From assembly GCF_019061305.1 (NCBI RefSeq), contig NZ_JAHQZT010000003.1:124001-188000 (forward strand): a stretch of 64,000 nt of DNA, given 5' to 3'. Below the pieces are notes generated by a model. It made no database searches. It saw only the letters and a program-made list of their open reading frames with translations, and was not told where the DNA came from. Below are positions 18,718 to 28,481 of the stretch, piece by piece; the stretch's first letter is position 1, and each line of letters begins with the position of its first letter. A program made the translations under genes and the position numbers. The stretch is from Marinobacterium weihaiense (GTDB lineage Bacteria > Pseudomonadota > Gammaproteobacteria > Pseudomonadales > Balneatricaceae).

Positions 18718-19257
18718 GTGTCAGTAAAAAGTGAAAACAGTGAAGACCTGGTTGTACTGGGTCGTTTCACGTCTCCGTACGGTATCAAGGGGTGGATCAA
18801 AGTCTATTCTTATACCGACCCCATGGAGAACATACTGAAATACAACTCGTGGCAGGTGAAGTGCGACGGGCGGATAACGCCGGTCAAACTGGAAGCTGGC
18901 AAGCGTCACGGGAAAGGTCTGATCGCCAAATTGGCCGGTGTGAATACTCCAGAAGAGGCGCGACGGTGGAATGGGCGTGAAATCAAGGTGCCCAGATCCG
19001 AGCTGCCGCAACTGGAGACCGGTGAGTATTACTGGAGCCAGCTGGAAAACCTGTTGGTATACACCGAATCCGGCGTATTGCTGGGTCGGGTCAGCCACCT
19101 GATGGAAACCGGCGCCAATGACGTGTTGGTGGTCAAGGGGACGGCCGAGAGTATCGATCGCGAAGAGCGCTTGATTCCCTGGCTGCCCGATCAGGTGGTG
19201 AAAAAAGTAGATCTTGATTCGGGACAGATGCGGGTCGATTGGGACCCGGATTTCTGA
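18718..19257 (+). CDS. rimM: 16S rRNA processing protein RimM
   Basis: RimM assists maturation of the 30S head and binds S19. The 179-residue product has the N-terminal barrel VVLGRFTSPYGIKGWIKVYS and the C-terminal PRC-barrel region (EYYWSQLENLLVYTESGVLLGRV). It uses a GTG start at 18718, 15 bases after the rpsP stop, with only a weak ribosome site, which may keep its level below that of the ribosomal proteins, as known in E. coli. Confidence 0.97.
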   Translation: MSVKSENSEDLVVLGRFTSPYGIKGWIKVYSYTDPMENILKYNSWQVKCDGRITPVKLEAGKRHGKGLIAKLAGVNTPEEARRWNGREIKVPRSELPQLETGEYYWSQLENLLVYTESGVLLGRVSHLMETGANDVLVVKGTAESIDREERLIPWLPDQVVKKVDLDSGQMRVDWDPDF

Positions 19258-19260
19258 GTC

Positions 19261-20019
19261 ATGTGGTTCGGGATCGTCAGCCTGTTCCCGGAGATGTTCG
19301 AAGCGGTTACTCGCTACGGCGTCACCGGGCGGGCGGTGCGCAACGGCCTGATTGACGTGGAGTGCTGGAATCCTCGCGATTTCACGCATGATCGTCACCG
19401 TACCGTGGATGATCGCCCCTATGGCGGTGGTCCCGGCATGCTGATGAAGGTCCAGCCGCTGCGCGACGCCATCGGTGCTGCCAGAGTGGCGGCCGGTGAT
19501 GGGGCCCGGGTGATTTACCTGTCACCTCAGGGGCGCCGTCTGGATCAGGTCGGGGCGTGTGAACTGGCGGCAAGCGACAAGTTAATTCTGGTAGCCGGGC
19601 GCTACGAAGGTATTGACGAGCGTCTGCTGCAGAGCGAAGTTGACGAGGAGTGGTCACTGGGTGATTTTGTCCTCAGTGGCGGTGAGCTGCCGGCAATGGT
19701 CATGATTGATGCCGTTGCCCGTCTTGTGCCCGGCGTGCTGGGGCATAGCGAATCGGCAGTGGAAGACTCCTTTTTCGATGGCTTGCTCGACTGTCCACAC
19801 TACACCCGTCCCGAGGAACTGGATGGTCAGCGGGTGCCGGCGGTGCTGCTGAGCGGCAATCATGCCGAGATCCGACGCTGGCGCTTGAAGCAGCAACTGG
19901 GGCGAACCTGGGAGCGGCGACCTGACCTGCTGGACAAGATTGACTTGAACCCGGAACAGCAGACGTTGTTAAGCGAATATATCCGCGAGGCCCAGGGGCC
20001 GGCGGAAGCAATATCTTAG
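19261..20019 (+). CDS. trmD: tRNA (guanine-37-N1)-methyltransferase TrmD
   Basis: TrmD methylates G37 of tRNAs with S-adenosylmethionine and prevents frameshifting. The 252-residue protein has [22 protein letters not shown], the trefoil-knot region [12 protein letters not shown] and [10 protein letters not shown]. It starts three bases after the rimM stop, implying coupling, and is followed by rplS after nine bases. Confidence 0.98.
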   Translation: MWFGIVSLFPEMFEAVTRYGVTGRAVRNGLIDVECWNPRDFTHDRHRTVDDRPYGGGPGMLMKVQPLRDAIGAARVAAGDGARVIYLSPQGRRLDQVGACELAASDKLILVAGRYEGIDERLLQSEVDEEWSLGDFVLSGGELPAMVMIDAVARLVPGVLGHSESAVEDSFFDGLLDCPHYTRPEELDGQRVPAVLLSGNHAEIRRWRLKQQLGRTWERRPDLLDKIDLNPEQQTLLSEYIREAQGPAEAIS

Positions 20020-20028
20020 GAGCGAGCA

Positions 20029-20385
20029 ATGAGCAACAAGAGCCTGATTATTCAGCAGATCGAAGCTGAACAGATGAGCAAAGAAGTCCCGGCTTTTGCA
20101 CCGGGTGACACCGTAGTCGTACAGGTACGTGTAGTAGAAGGCAGCCGTAGCCGTCTGCAGGCGTTTGAAGGTGTGGTATTGGGTAAGCGTAATCGCGGCC
20201 TGAACTCTGCTTTCACTGTACGCAAGATCTCTCACGGCGTGGGCGTTGAGCGTACTTTCCAGACTTACAGCCCGACAGTTGAACAGATCGAAGTCAAGCG
20301 TCGCGGTGACGTGCGCCAGGCCAAGCTGTACTACCTGCGCGAGCGCAGCGGCAAGTCTGCACGTATCAAGGAAAAGCTGGGCTGA
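20029..20385 (+). CDS. rplS: 50S ribosomal protein L19
   Basis: L19 lies at the 30S-50S interface. The 118-residue product carries the family core [20 protein letters not shown] and ends [23 protein letters not shown] precedes the ATG. It closes the operon ahead of an intrinsic terminator. Confidence 0.98.
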   Translation: MSNKSLIIQQIEAEQMSKEVPAFAPGDTVVVQVRVVEGSRSRLQAFEGVVLGKRNRGLNSAFTVRKISHGVGVERTFQTYSPTVEQIEVKRRGDVRQAKLYYLRERSGKSARIKEKLG

Positions 20386-20408
20386 GACTTGTCTCTCCCT
20401 GCACCTTC

Positions 20409-20440
20409 AAAAAAGGCAGCCCGAAACGGCTGCCTTTTTT
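20409..20440 (+). terminator. Intrinsic terminator after rplS
   Basis: GGCAGCC (20415-20421) pairs with GGCTGCC (20428-20434) around CGAAAC, with a preceding A-run and a following T-run (20435-20440). This is a classical terminator for the rpsP operon. Confidence 0.93.
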
Positions 20441-20527
20441 GTTGATCTGGATTCTCGCCATTTGCGCGGTCAGTCCCTAGAATCAACGCCAGTATGAATA
20501 GCAACTGAACAGACAGCGGAGTGTTGC

Positions 20528-21931
20528 ATGCGTAGGCTGGGAACATGGTTGGGTGCGCCGGTAGTGATGGCGGCTGCGGCATATGGCTTTTACTGGTATC
20601 AGGTCAAAAGCAATATTGACGACATGGTCGCGCAGCTGTCGCCGTTCGCCAGCGTGCAATATGGCGCCATTCACGCACACCCCAATGGGACCGTCGGCGT
20701 CAACTCGCTGACCATCTCGCCGCATCAGGTGCATGCGCCGGTCAGTATCGATCAGGTGCGCGTGCGCGTTGGCAGTCCTTTGTACCTGCTGTTTGGTGGT
20801 GATGAGCCACCGGAAGAGCTGTTCATTAATCTTGGCGGAGTCGAGCAAAGCCTGGATTCAGCCCTGTTTCACGACATGCAGAAACAGATGTCGCAAGTGC
20901 TGGAACAGAGCCCGTTGTATGTCAGTCCGACGGCGCTGGGCTGTGGCTCCGTGCGCCAATTCGATATCAATAGCCTGCGCATGATGGGCTATCGTGACCT
21001 GCGCATGGATATTGATCTGCACTACCGAGGAGACGAAGAGGCGCGGAGCATCCTCTTTGATGCTCGTGTGGATGTCGACAAAATGGGTGACACCCGGCTT
21101 AAGATGGCGTTCAGTGCCGACCCGGCACAACTGAAGAATCCAATGATGGCAACCGGTACCGCGCGCCTGGAGCAGTTTGAAGTCGACTACCAGGACCGTG
21201 GGTACAACAAGCGTGTCACGGCCATGTGCGCGCGTGAAGCCGAAATGCGGCCATCTGACTTTCCGTCATATCATCAGGCCTTGTTCGAGCGCTGGCTGGC
21301 GGCCAACGCTATTGAGATGCCGGGTGAGCTGCTCGACGCCTACAAGCAGGTGCAGCAGGAGGGCATGAGCCTGTCACTGGCCCTGCACCCAATTGGGGGC
21401 TTTGGCTCGGCCGAGCTGATGATGCTACAGGACCCGACGTACCTGATTGAAAAGCTCAACCCGATTTTAAGTATCAATGATACGCCGGTAGAGTTGGCCG
21501 GTATTCAGTGGAATGAGCTGCTGCAGCAGGTAGGGCAGGCCGGCAGTGGCACTCGCGTGGCGCGTGAGGGTCTGGCTGGGGCAGCGCAGGAGCGTTCGGC
21601 GGCATCAGACGAGCACGCGGCCGTTGTTGAGCCTTCGTCAGCGGCGATGACAGATGAAAAGCTCAAGGCTGCCGATTCACCCCTGGCAGCCGTGGCATCG
21701 TCTCGGCGCAGCGTTCCGGTGAAAAAGCGCTATCGGGTGACACCACTGGATGAGTTGGGACAGTATTTGGGCAAGCCGGTACGTATCTTTACCTATTTCG
21801 GCAATGATGTTGAGGGGCGCCTGATGTCCGTTGATGCCAAGGGCATTCGTGTCATGCAGCGCATGGAGCAGGGCATGGCGGAATATCCGCTGGATCGGGC
21901 GCGTATCCAGCAGGCCGAGGTGTATCGTTGA
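20528..21931 (+). CDS. Uncharacterised membrane-anchored protein with Sm-like C-terminus
   Basis: I do not recognise this 467-residue protein. It starts with a single hydrophobic segment (about 8-24) that probably anchors it in the inner membrane, then a long mixed alpha/beta region (25-340), a low-complexity Ala/Ser/Glu linker (about 340-395), and a compact C-terminal 65 residues (YRVTPLDELGQYLGKPVRIF, then GNDVEGRLMSVDAKGI) whose beta pattern resembles an Sm-type barrel. That resemblance is by eye only. Its stop overlaps the TTG start of xerD, so the two are one transcript. No close counterpart is known to me in E. coli. Confidence 0.85.
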   Translation: MRRLGTWLGAPVVMAAAAYGFYWYQVKSNIDDMVAQLSPFASVQYGAIHAHPNGTVGVNSLTISPHQVHAPVSIDQVRVRVGSPLYLLFGGDEPPEELFINLGGVEQSLDSALFHDMQKQMSQVLEQSPLYVSPTALGCGSVRQFDINSLRMMGYRDLRMDIDLHYRGDEEARSILFDARVDVDKMGDTRLKMAFSADPAQLKNPMMATGTARLEQFEVDYQDRGYNKRVTAMCAREAEMRPSDFPSYHQALFERWLAANAIEMPGELLDAYKQVQQEGMSLSLALHPIGGFGSAELMMLQDPTYLIEKLNPILSINDTPVELAGIQWNELLQQVGQAGSGTRVAREGLAGAAQERSAASDEHAAVVEPSSAAMTDEKLKAADSPLAAVASSRRSVPVKKRYRVTPLDELGQYLGKPVRIFTYFGNDVEGRLMSVDAKGIRVMQRMEQGMAEYPLDRARIQQAEVYR

Positions 21932-22857
21932 AACCGGACGGTCGCCGTTCGGCGCGCCTGCCGCAGGCGGTCGATCATGAGCTGATTGAGAACTGGATCA
22001 ACGTGCTCTGGCTGGAAAAGGGCCTGAGTGAAAACTCTTTGGCATCCTACCGGCGGGATCTGCGCCAGTATGCGCTCTGGCTGAACGAGCAGGAGCAGCA
22101 CTTGGCGCAGGCGGGACGATCCGAGCTGCAGCGCTACCTGAACTGGCGCCTGGAACAGCAGCTCAAGAGCAGTTCAACCTCCCGGCTATTGTCCTGTTTG
22201 CGCGGCTTTTATCGCTATCTGCTGCGCGAAGGGCATGTTCAGGTTGATCCGACTCTGAATCTGGACAACCCGCGTAGCGGCCGTCCGTTGCCGAAAACCC
22301 TGACCGAGCAGGATGTGGAAACGCTACTCATGGCGCCGGATACCCGGGACCTGCTGGGCTTGCGGGATCGCACCATGTTGGAGCTGCTGTATGCCACCGG
22401 CCTGCGTGTCAGTGAATTGGTGGGGTTGCAGCTGGAGCAGGTTAACCAGCGCATCGGCGTCATTCGCGTGGTGGGCAAGGGCGACAAGGAACGCCTGGTG
22501 CCGGTCGGCGATGAAGCTCTGCGCTGGCTGTCGCGCTATCTGGTGCAAGGGCGTCCGCTGTTGCAGAAAAACACGTTGGAAGAAGCCCTGTTTCTCAGTC
22601 AGCGCGGCCAGATGATGACCCGGCAAACGTTCTGGTATCGCGTCAAGCGTTACTCGCTGGAAAGCGGCATCGACAAGCCGCTGTCACCGCACGTGCTGCG
22701 CCATGCTTTTGCCACCCATCTACTCAACCATGGTGCCGACCTACGGGTGGTGCAGATGCTGCTGGGACACAGTGATCTGTCAACCACACAGATCTACACC
22801 CATGTGGCCAGCCACCGGTTACAGTCATTGCACCGCGAACATCATCCGCGTGGCTAG
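21928..22857 (+). CDS. xerD: Site-specific tyrosine recombinase XerD
   Basis: XerD works with XerC at dif to resolve chromosome dimers. The 309-residue protein has the SAM-like N-domain (LWLEKGLSENSLASYRRDL) and the catalytic residues: Arg in GLRVSEL (about 159), Lys in GKGDKER, HVLRHAFATHLL, and GHSDLSTTQIYTHV with the nucleophilic Tyr near 290. The start is TTG overlapping the upstream stop; GAGG lies eight bases before it. It is followed by dsbC, as in Pseudomonas. Confidence 0.95.
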   Translation: MKPDGRRSARLPQAVDHELIENWINVLWLEKGLSENSLASYRRDLRQYALWLNEQEQHLAQAGRSELQRYLNWRLEQQLKSSSTSRLLSCLRGFYRYLLREGHVQVDPTLNLDNPRSGRPLPKTLTEQDVETLLMAPDTRDLLGLRDRTMLELLYATGLRVSELVGLQLEQVNQRIGVIRVVGKGDKERLVPVGDEALRWLSRYLVQGRPLLQKNTLEEALFLSQRGQMMTRQTFWYRVKRYSLESGIDKPLSPHVLRHAFATHLLNHGADLRVVQMLLGHSDLSTTQIYTHVASHRLQSLHREHHPRG

Positions 22858-22917
22858 GAACCATTTGCCGTCAACGCGTTCAAATATTAATCACGCACAT
22901 TTCAATTTGAGGCACAC

Positions 22918-23652
22918 ATGCGATCAACTACCCTGACATCGGCGATGATGCTGCTCCTGACAGGTTCTGTCTGGGCGGCGGATGGCGCTGAAGAGACTAT
23001 CCGCCAGCAGCTCAAGCAGGTTGACGCCCGCTTGCAGGTACAAAGTGTCGAACCGGCCCCTGTGGCGGGGTTGTATGAGGTCATGCTCAGCAGCGGTGAA
23101 ACCCTGTATTCCGACATGAAAGGCGAGTATCTGCTGGCTGGCCAGCTGTTCAGGGTGGATGCAGATCAGGGGCTGGTCAATCTGACTGAGCAGAAGCGCA
23201 ATGTGGCCCGCCAGGCCGCGATTGCCGCGCTGGATCCGGCTGACATGGTGGTGTATCCGCCAAGTGGCGAGGTTAAGGCCACCATTCACGTGTTTACCGA
23301 CGTGGACTGCCCCTACTGCCGCAAGCTGCACGAAGAAGTGCCGGCCCTCAACAAGATGGGCGTTCAGGTCAACTACCTGGCCTTCCCCCGTGGCGGACCC
23401 AGTTCGCCGGCTCACGCCAAGATGCAGACCATCTGGTGTGGTGATGCCGACGAACGTCGCGAGCGCATGGACAGCATCAAGGAAGGCGCGCGCCTGGACA
23501 ACGAGACCTGCGACAGCCCGGTACTGGACCAGTTCATGCTGGGGCAAAAGCTGGGTGTCACCGGCACCCCGGCCCTGATTCTGGATGATGGCACGCTGCT
23601 GCCGGGTTACATGCCGGCTGCACGACTGCAGCAGATCATGAAACTGGACTGA
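22918..23652 (+). CDS. dsbC: Thiol:disulfide interchange protein DsbC
   Basis: DsbC is a periplasmic disulfide isomerase. The 244-residue precursor has a signal peptide (cleavage probably after SVWA, residue 20), an N-terminal dimerisation domain, and a thioredoxin fold with CPYC at 131-134. A second pair of cysteines (WCGDADE and ETCDSP) matches the structural disulfide of DsbC, and the cis-proline loop is GVTGTPAL. It follows xerD by 60 bases and ends in a terminator. Confidence 0.95.
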   Translation: MRSTTLTSAMMLLLTGSVWAADGAEETIRQQLKQVDARLQVQSVEPAPVAGLYEVMLSSGETLYSDMKGEYLLAGQLFRVDADQGLVNLTEQKRNVARQAAIAALDPADMVVYPPSGEVKATIHVFTDVDCPYCRKLHEEVPALNKMGVQVNYLAFPRGGPSSPAHAKMQTIWCGDADERRERMDSIKEGARLDNETCDSPVLDQFMLGQKLGVTGTPALILDDGTLLPGYMPAARLQQIMKLD

Positions 23653-23678
23653 TTGACGCAACACGGTTATCGCAACAG

Positions 23679-23710
23679 GGCGGGCATACATAGTGTATGA
23701 CCCGCCTTTT
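23679..23710 (+). terminator. Intrinsic terminator after dsbC
   Basis: GGCGGG-CATACA (23679-23690) pairs with TGTATG-A-CCCGCC (23694-23706) around a TAG loop with one bulged A, followed by TTTT. A TATACT hexamer at 23714-23719 just after it could be the -10 of the hom promoter, though no good -35 is seen. Confidence 0.8.
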
Positions 23711-23784
23711 CGCTATACTGGACCCCATTTTTGGCCGCCCGTCGGCGGTGACTGATCTGACCGAACAATCTGCGAGGTGTTGGC

Positions 23785-25086
23785 TTGAAACCGGTAAAAG
23801 TAGGGATCTGTGGTCTGGGAACCGTCGGTGGCGGTACCTTCAATGTCTTGATGCGCAATGCAGAGGAGATCTCCCGGCGTGCCGGGCGTCATATTCTGAT
23901 CGAACAGATTGCCATGCGCAGCGACAATCCCAACTGCGACACCACGGGCATGCAGATCACCACGGACGTGTTCGAGGTTGCGACCAACCCTGAGATCGAT
24001 ATCGTTATTGAGCTGATCGGCGGCTACGATACCGCACGTGACCTGGTCATGACCGCGATTGAAAACGGCAAGCACGTGGTGACGGCCAACAAGGCGCTGA
24101 TCGCGGTACATGGCAACGAGATATTCGAAGCGGCACAGGAAAAGAACGTCATGGTGGCGTTCGAAGCGTCCGTTGCTGGCGGCATTCCGATCATCAAGGC
24201 GATTCGCGAAGGTCTGGCGGCCAACCAGATCAATTGGCTGGCAGGTATCATCAATGGTACCGGCAACTTCATCATGACCGAGATGCGCGAGAAGGGGCGT
24301 GAGTTTGCCGATGTACTGCAGGAAGCGCAGGCACTGGGCTACGCCGAAGCGGATCCGACCTTCGACGTTGAAGGTATTGATGCGGCGCACAAGCTGACCA
24401 TCCTGTCGTCGCTGGCATTCGGTATCCCGTTGCAGTTCAGCAAGGGATACACCGAGGGGATCAGCAAGATCACCCCGCAGGATATCCAGTACGCCGAAGA
24501 GCTGGGCTACCGGGTCAAGCATCTGGGTATTACTCGCCGCACCGACAAAGGCATCGAGCTGCGCGTGCACCCGACCCTGATCCCGAAAGATGTGCTGCTG
24601 GCCAACGTCAACGGCGTGATGAACGCCGTGCTGGTGGATGGCGATGCCGTCGGCCAGACCCTGTATTATGGCCCGGGTGCCGGTGCCGAAGCGACCGCGT
24701 CGGCGGTGGTGGCCGATGTCGTGGATGTGGTGCGTACCCTGACGGCCGACCGCGACAACCGCGTGCCGCACCTGGCATTCCAGCCGTCCGCCCTGTCAGA
24801 TGCACCGGTACTGCCGGTTGACCAGACCACCAGCGCCTACTACCTGCGTCTGCAGGCCGTCGAGCGCCCGGGCGTGCTGTCACACGTCACCCGGATCCTG
24901 GGTGAAAAAGGCATCAACATTGAAGCGATCATCCAGAAACAGACCACCGAAGCTCAGGTGCCGGTGATCATGCTCACCCAGCGCGTGGAAGAGCGGATGA
25001 TGAATGAAGCGATCCGCGAGATCGAAGCCCTGCCGGATATCCTTGGCGAAATCGTACGTATTCGTGTCGAGCAGCTGGCAGACTGA
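23785..25086 (+). CDS. hom: Homoserine dehydrogenase
   Basis: This enzyme reduces aspartate semialdehyde to homoserine with NAD(P)H at the branch to threonine and methionine. The 433-residue protein has VGICGLGTVGGGTFN (nucleotide site), KPVVTANK-like KHVVTANKALIA, the catalytic region EADPTFDVEGIDAAHKL, and a C-terminal ACT domain (about 349-430) for threonine feedback. It is monofunctional, not fused to aspartokinase. The start is TTG at 23785 with GAGGTG upstream. thrC follows after ten bases. Confidence 0.96.
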   Translation: MKPVKVGICGLGTVGGGTFNVLMRNAEEISRRAGRHILIEQIAMRSDNPNCDTTGMQITTDVFEVATNPEIDIVIELIGGYDTARDLVMTAIENGKHVVTANKALIAVHGNEIFEAAQEKNVMVAFEASVAGGIPIIKAIREGLAANQINWLAGIINGTGNFIMTEMREKGREFADVLQEAQALGYAEADPTFDVEGIDAAHKLTILSSLAFGIPLQFSKGYTEGISKITPQDIQYAEELGYRVKHLGITRRTDKGIELRVHPTLIPKDVLLANVNGVMNAVLVDGDAVGQTLYYGPGAGAEATASAVVADVVDVVRTLTADRDNRVPHLAFQPSALSDAPVLPVDQTTSAYYLRLQAVERPGVLSHVTRILGEKGINIEAIIQKQTTEAQVPVIMLTQRVEERMMNEAIREIEALPDILGEIVRIRVEQLAD

Positions 25087-25096
25087 GGACTGAGTC

Positions 25097-26491
25097 ATGA
25101 ACTATATCTCTACCCGCGGCCAGGCGCCGAAACTGAACTTTGCCGACGTGCTGCTGGCTGGCCTGGCCAGCGACGGCGGCCTGTACGTACCGGAAACCCT
25201 GCCGACTTTCTCGCAGGACGAAATTGCCTCCTGGGCCGGCCTGTCCTACGCCGAGCTGGCGTTCAAGGTGATCAAGCCGTTCGTGGACGACTGCATCAGC
25301 GAAGCCGATCTCAAGCGCATGGTTGACGAGACCTATGCCGGTTTCAATCACAGTGCCGTGGCGCCGCTGAAAGAGCTGGGCACCAATGAGTGGGTGCTGG
25401 AACTCTTCCATGGCCCGACGCTGGCGTTCAAGGACTTTGCCCTGCAGTTGCTGGGCCGTCTGATGGATCACGTGCTGGCCGAGCGCGGCGAGCGTCTAGT
25501 GATCATGGGCGCCACCTCCGGTGATACCGGCTCCGCAGCGATCGAAGGCTGCCGCCATTCCGAGCACCTGGATATCTTCATTCTGCACCCGTACAACCGC
25601 GTGTCTGAAGTGCAGCGCCGCCAGATGACCACCATCAAGGCGGACAACGTGTTCAATATCGCGCTGGAAGGCAACTTCGACGACTGTCAGGAAATGGTCA
25701 AGGACAGTTTTGCCGACCAGGGCTTCCTCAACGGCCTCAAGCTGGGTGCGGTCAACTCGATCAACTGGGCGCGCATCATGTCCCAGATCGTGTACTACTT
25801 CTCGGCTGCCCTGGCCGTGGGCGGTCCTCACCGCCCGGTGTCCTTCTCCGTGCCGACCGGCAACTTCGGTGACATTTTCGCTGGCTACCTGGCCAAGCAG
25901 ATGGGCCTGCCGATCGAACAGCTGGTGGTGGCCACCAACCGCAACGATATCCTGCACCGCGTGATCAGCGGCAACGACATGTCCAAGGGCACACTTGAGC
26001 ACACCCTGTCACCGTCGATGGATATCATGGTCAGCTCCAATTTCGAGCGTCTGCTGTTCGACGTCTACGACCGCGACGGTGCCGCCATTGCCGATCTGAT
26101 GGCGCGTTTCAAGCAGGAGCCGGTACAGCTGGATGGTGCGCGCTGGGAGAAGGTGCGTGCACTGTTCGACAGCCATGCGGTCGATGACGAGACCACCTGC
26201 GCGGTGATCAAGGACGTGCACGCCGAAACCGGCTATCTGCTCGATCCGCACACCGCCATCGGTGTCAAAGCGGCCCGTGAATGCTGGCGTGACAAGGCGG
26301 TGCCGATGATCACCTTGGCTACTGCACATCCGGTCAAGTTCCCGGAACCGGTGGTCAAGGCCGGCCTGGAATCGCCGCAGCTGCCGACCCACATGGCGGA
26401 TCTGTTCGAGCGTGACGAGCGTTTCGAAGTGCTGGCCAACGACCTGTCCAAGGTACAGAGCTACATCGCCACCAACGCCCACCGCGGCTGA
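25097..26491 (+). CDS. thrC: Threonine synthase
   Basis: Threonine synthase converts O-phosphohomoserine to threonine with pyridoxal phosphate. The 464-residue product has the PLP lysine in FHGPTLAFKDFALQLLG (Lys112) and the phosphate loop ATSGDTGSAA. It belongs to the longer subgroup found in gammaproteobacteria and yeast. It is co-transcribed with hom. Confidence 0.97.
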   Translation: MNYISTRGQAPKLNFADVLLAGLASDGGLYVPETLPTFSQDEIASWAGLSYAELAFKVIKPFVDDCISEADLKRMVDETYAGFNHSAVAPLKELGTNEWVLELFHGPTLAFKDFALQLLGRLMDHVLAERGERLVIMGATSGDTGSAAIEGCRHSEHLDIFILHPYNRVSEVQRRQMTTIKADNVFNIALEGNFDDCQEMVKDSFADQGFLNGLKLGAVNSINWARIMSQIVYYFSAALAVGGPHRPVSFSVPTGNFGDIFAGYLAKQMGLPIEQLVVATNRNDILHRVISGNDMSKGTLEHTLSPSMDIMVSSNFERLLFDVYDRDGAAIADLMARFKQEPVQLDGARWEKVRALFDSHAVDDETTCAVIKDVHAETGYLLDPHTAIGVKAARECWRDKAVPMITLATAHPVKFPEPVVKAGLESPQLPTHMADLFERDERFEVLANDLSKVQSYIATNAHRG

Positions 26492-26510
26492 GGCTCGGCA
26501 TGACCGATGG

Positions 26511-26533
26511 GCAGACCGGCTTAGCCGGTCTGC
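26511..26533 (+). terminator. Perfect 10-bp stem-loop after thrC
   Basis: GCAGACCGGC (26511-26520) and GCCGGTCTGC (26524-26533) form a perfect stem with a TTA loop. No clean T-run follows directly, though a T-rich stretch lies at 26560-26580. It is likely the hom-thrC transcription end or an attenuator, and it argues against translation of recJ from codons upstream of 26599. Confidence 0.6.
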
Positions 26534-26598
26534 CTGCAGCGGGCGCAATGCCTGCTGTTGCTGTTCGTTTTCCTCTTTTCACCCGCCCGGACCCGTGC

Positions 26599-28332
26599 AT
26601 GAGTGTATCCGACCCGATCATCGAACAACGGCCGCTGCTGGTCGATCCCGCCCATCCACCGCTGACTGTGCTTGATCCGGTGCTGGCTCGTGTTTATGCC
26701 GCCCGCGGCATCGACGATCCGGCCTTGCTGGGGCGCCGCTTGCAGGAGCTGTTGCCGGACAGCCAGATGAAGGGTGTGCCTGCCGCGGTGGCGCGTCTGC
26801 TGACCGCTCTGGAGCAGCGGCAGAAGATTCTTATCGTCGGCGATTTCGACTGTGATGGCGCCACCAGCACCAGCGTGGCTCTGCTGGGGCTGCGCATGCT
26901 GGGGGCTGCTGAGGTCGAGTACCTGGTGCCCAACCGCTTTGAATACGGTTATGGCCTCAGTCCGGAAATTGTCGAGGTTGCGTCCCGTTCCCGGCCGGAC
27001 CTGGTCATCACCGTGGATAACGGCATCTCCAGCATCGAAGGTGTGGCGCGTGCCAATGCGCTGGGCATCGATGTCATCGTCACCGACCACCACCTGGCCG
27101 GTGCCGAGCTACCCGAGGCTTGCGCCATCGTCAACCCCAACCAGCCGGGCTGTGACTTCATTGCCAAGTCCACCTGTGGCGTGGGGGTGATTTTCTACGT
27201 ACTGATTGCTCTGCGCCGAGCCTTGAATGAGCGCGGCTGGTTTAACGGCCAAGCCCCCAATCTGGCCAGTCTGCTGGATCTGGTGGCCCTGGGCACCGTC
27301 GCCGATGTAGTGCCGTTGGAGCGCAACAACCGCGCCCTGGTGTGGCAAGGGCTGCAGCGTATCCGTGCCGGTCAGGCGCGTCCCGGCTTGCTGGCGCTGA
27401 TCGAGGTCTCCGGTCGTCGCCGTGACCGCATCGTCGCCAGCGACCTGGGCTTTGCCATCGCGCCAAGGCTTAACGCTGCCGGCCGTCTTGAGGACATGTC
27501 GATCGGCATCGAGTGTCTGCTGGAAGAAAACTACGACCGGGCGTTGTCCATGGCGCGCGAGTTGGATGAACTCAACCGCGAGCGCCGTGGCATCGAGCAG
27601 GAGATGCAGCAGCAGGCACTGGAACTGCTGGGGCAGCTCAGCCTCAATGATCGGGAACTGCCGTTCGGCCTCTGTCTGTATGACGAATACTGGCACCAGG
27701 GCGTGATCGGCATTCTGGCCTCGCGCATCAAGGAACGGGTATACCGCCCGGTGATTGCCTTCGCCCCCGGTGACGCGGGCGAGATCAAGGGCTCGGCACG
27801 CTCGATCAACGGCTTCCATATCCGTGACGGCCTCGATGCCGTGGCGGCCAAACACCCGGGGCTGCTGAAGAAGTTCGGTGGCCACGCCATGGCGGCCGGT
27901 CTGACCATCGCCGCCGAGGACCTGGCCGCCTTCAGCGATGCCTTCGATGCCGAGGTGCGCCGTCAGCTGGATGCCGATGACCTGACCCAGCGTATCCTCA
28001 CCGACGGCGAACTGCCGGAAGCCGCGTTCAGCATGGAACTGGCCGAAGCCCTGCGCAACGCCGGCCCCTGGGGGCATCAGTTCCCTGAGCCGCTGTTTGA
28101 AGGCCGTTTTCACCTGTTGCAGCAGCGCATCGTCGGCCAGCGCCACCTCAAGCTGGTGGTGATGCCCGAAGGTGGCACCCTGGCGCTGGATGCGATCGCG
28201 TTCAACGTGGACACTCTGGTCTGGCCCGACGAATCAGTTCAGAAGGTGCGCCTGGTGTACCGGCTGGATGTGAACGAGTTCCGCGGTCAACGCAGCCTGC
28301 AGCTGATGGTGGACTGGATCGGTGTGGAGTGA
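26599..28332 (+). CDS. recJ: Single-stranded-DNA-specific exonuclease RecJ
   Basis: RecJ degrades single-stranded DNA 5' to 3' in recombination and mismatch repair. From the ATG at 26599 the protein is 577 residues, the same length as E. coli RecJ. DHH-family motifs are visible: GDFDCDGATST (81-91), VDNGISS, TDHHLAG (DHH at 163-165), and the C-terminal DHHA1 region KGSARSINGFHIRDGLDAV with FGGHAMAAG. The frame opens earlier at 26500, but that extension crosses the hairpin at 26511-26533 and is unlike the family. Confidence 0.95.
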   Translation: MSVSDPIIEQRPLLVDPAHPPLTVLDPVLARVYAARGIDDPALLGRRLQELLPDSQMKGVPAAVARLLTALEQRQKILIVGDFDCDGATSTSVALLGLRMLGAAEVEYLVPNRFEYGYGLSPEIVEVASRSRPDLVITVDNGISSIEGVARANALGIDVIVTDHHLAGAELPEACAIVNPNQPGCDFIAKSTCGVGVIFYVLIALRRALNERGWFNGQAPNLASLLDLVALGTVADVVPLERNNRALVWQGLQRIRAGQARPGLLALIEVSGRRRDRIVASDLGFAIAPRLNAAGRLEDMSIGIECLLEENYDRALSMARELDELNRERRGIEQEMQQQALELLGQLSLNDRELPFGLCLYDEYWHQGVIGILASRIKERVYRPVIAFAPGDAGEIKGSARSINGFHIRDGLDAVAAKHPGLLKKFGGHAMAAGLTIAAEDLAAFSDAFDAEVRRQLDADDLTQRILTDGELPEAAFSMELAEALRNAGPWGHQFPEPLFEGRFHLLQQRIVGQRHLKLVVMPEGGTLALDAIAFNVDTLVWPDESVQKVRLVYRLDVNEFRGQRSLQLMVDWIGVE

Positions 28333-28481
28333 CGGAAGGCTCCATAGCTTAAGCCGGTCCGGCCACGCTGGCCTGCTTCGCTTATGCCTGATAAGTGTCG
28401 TTTTGCCTCATCTTGAGCTAGGATACGCGCCCTGTTTCGATCGCTAATTCAACCGGCCTTACGTCGGCCGAGGAGTACCCC

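Noticed and set aside
20462-20483. TTGCGC and TAGAAT as a promoter for the unknown gene at 20528
   Set aside because: The spacer is only 10 bases, too short for sigma-70.
21928-22857. XerD as a phage integrase at an attachment site
   Set aside because: It lies in the conserved xerD-dsbC-hom context, with no tRNA, repeats or phage genes around it.
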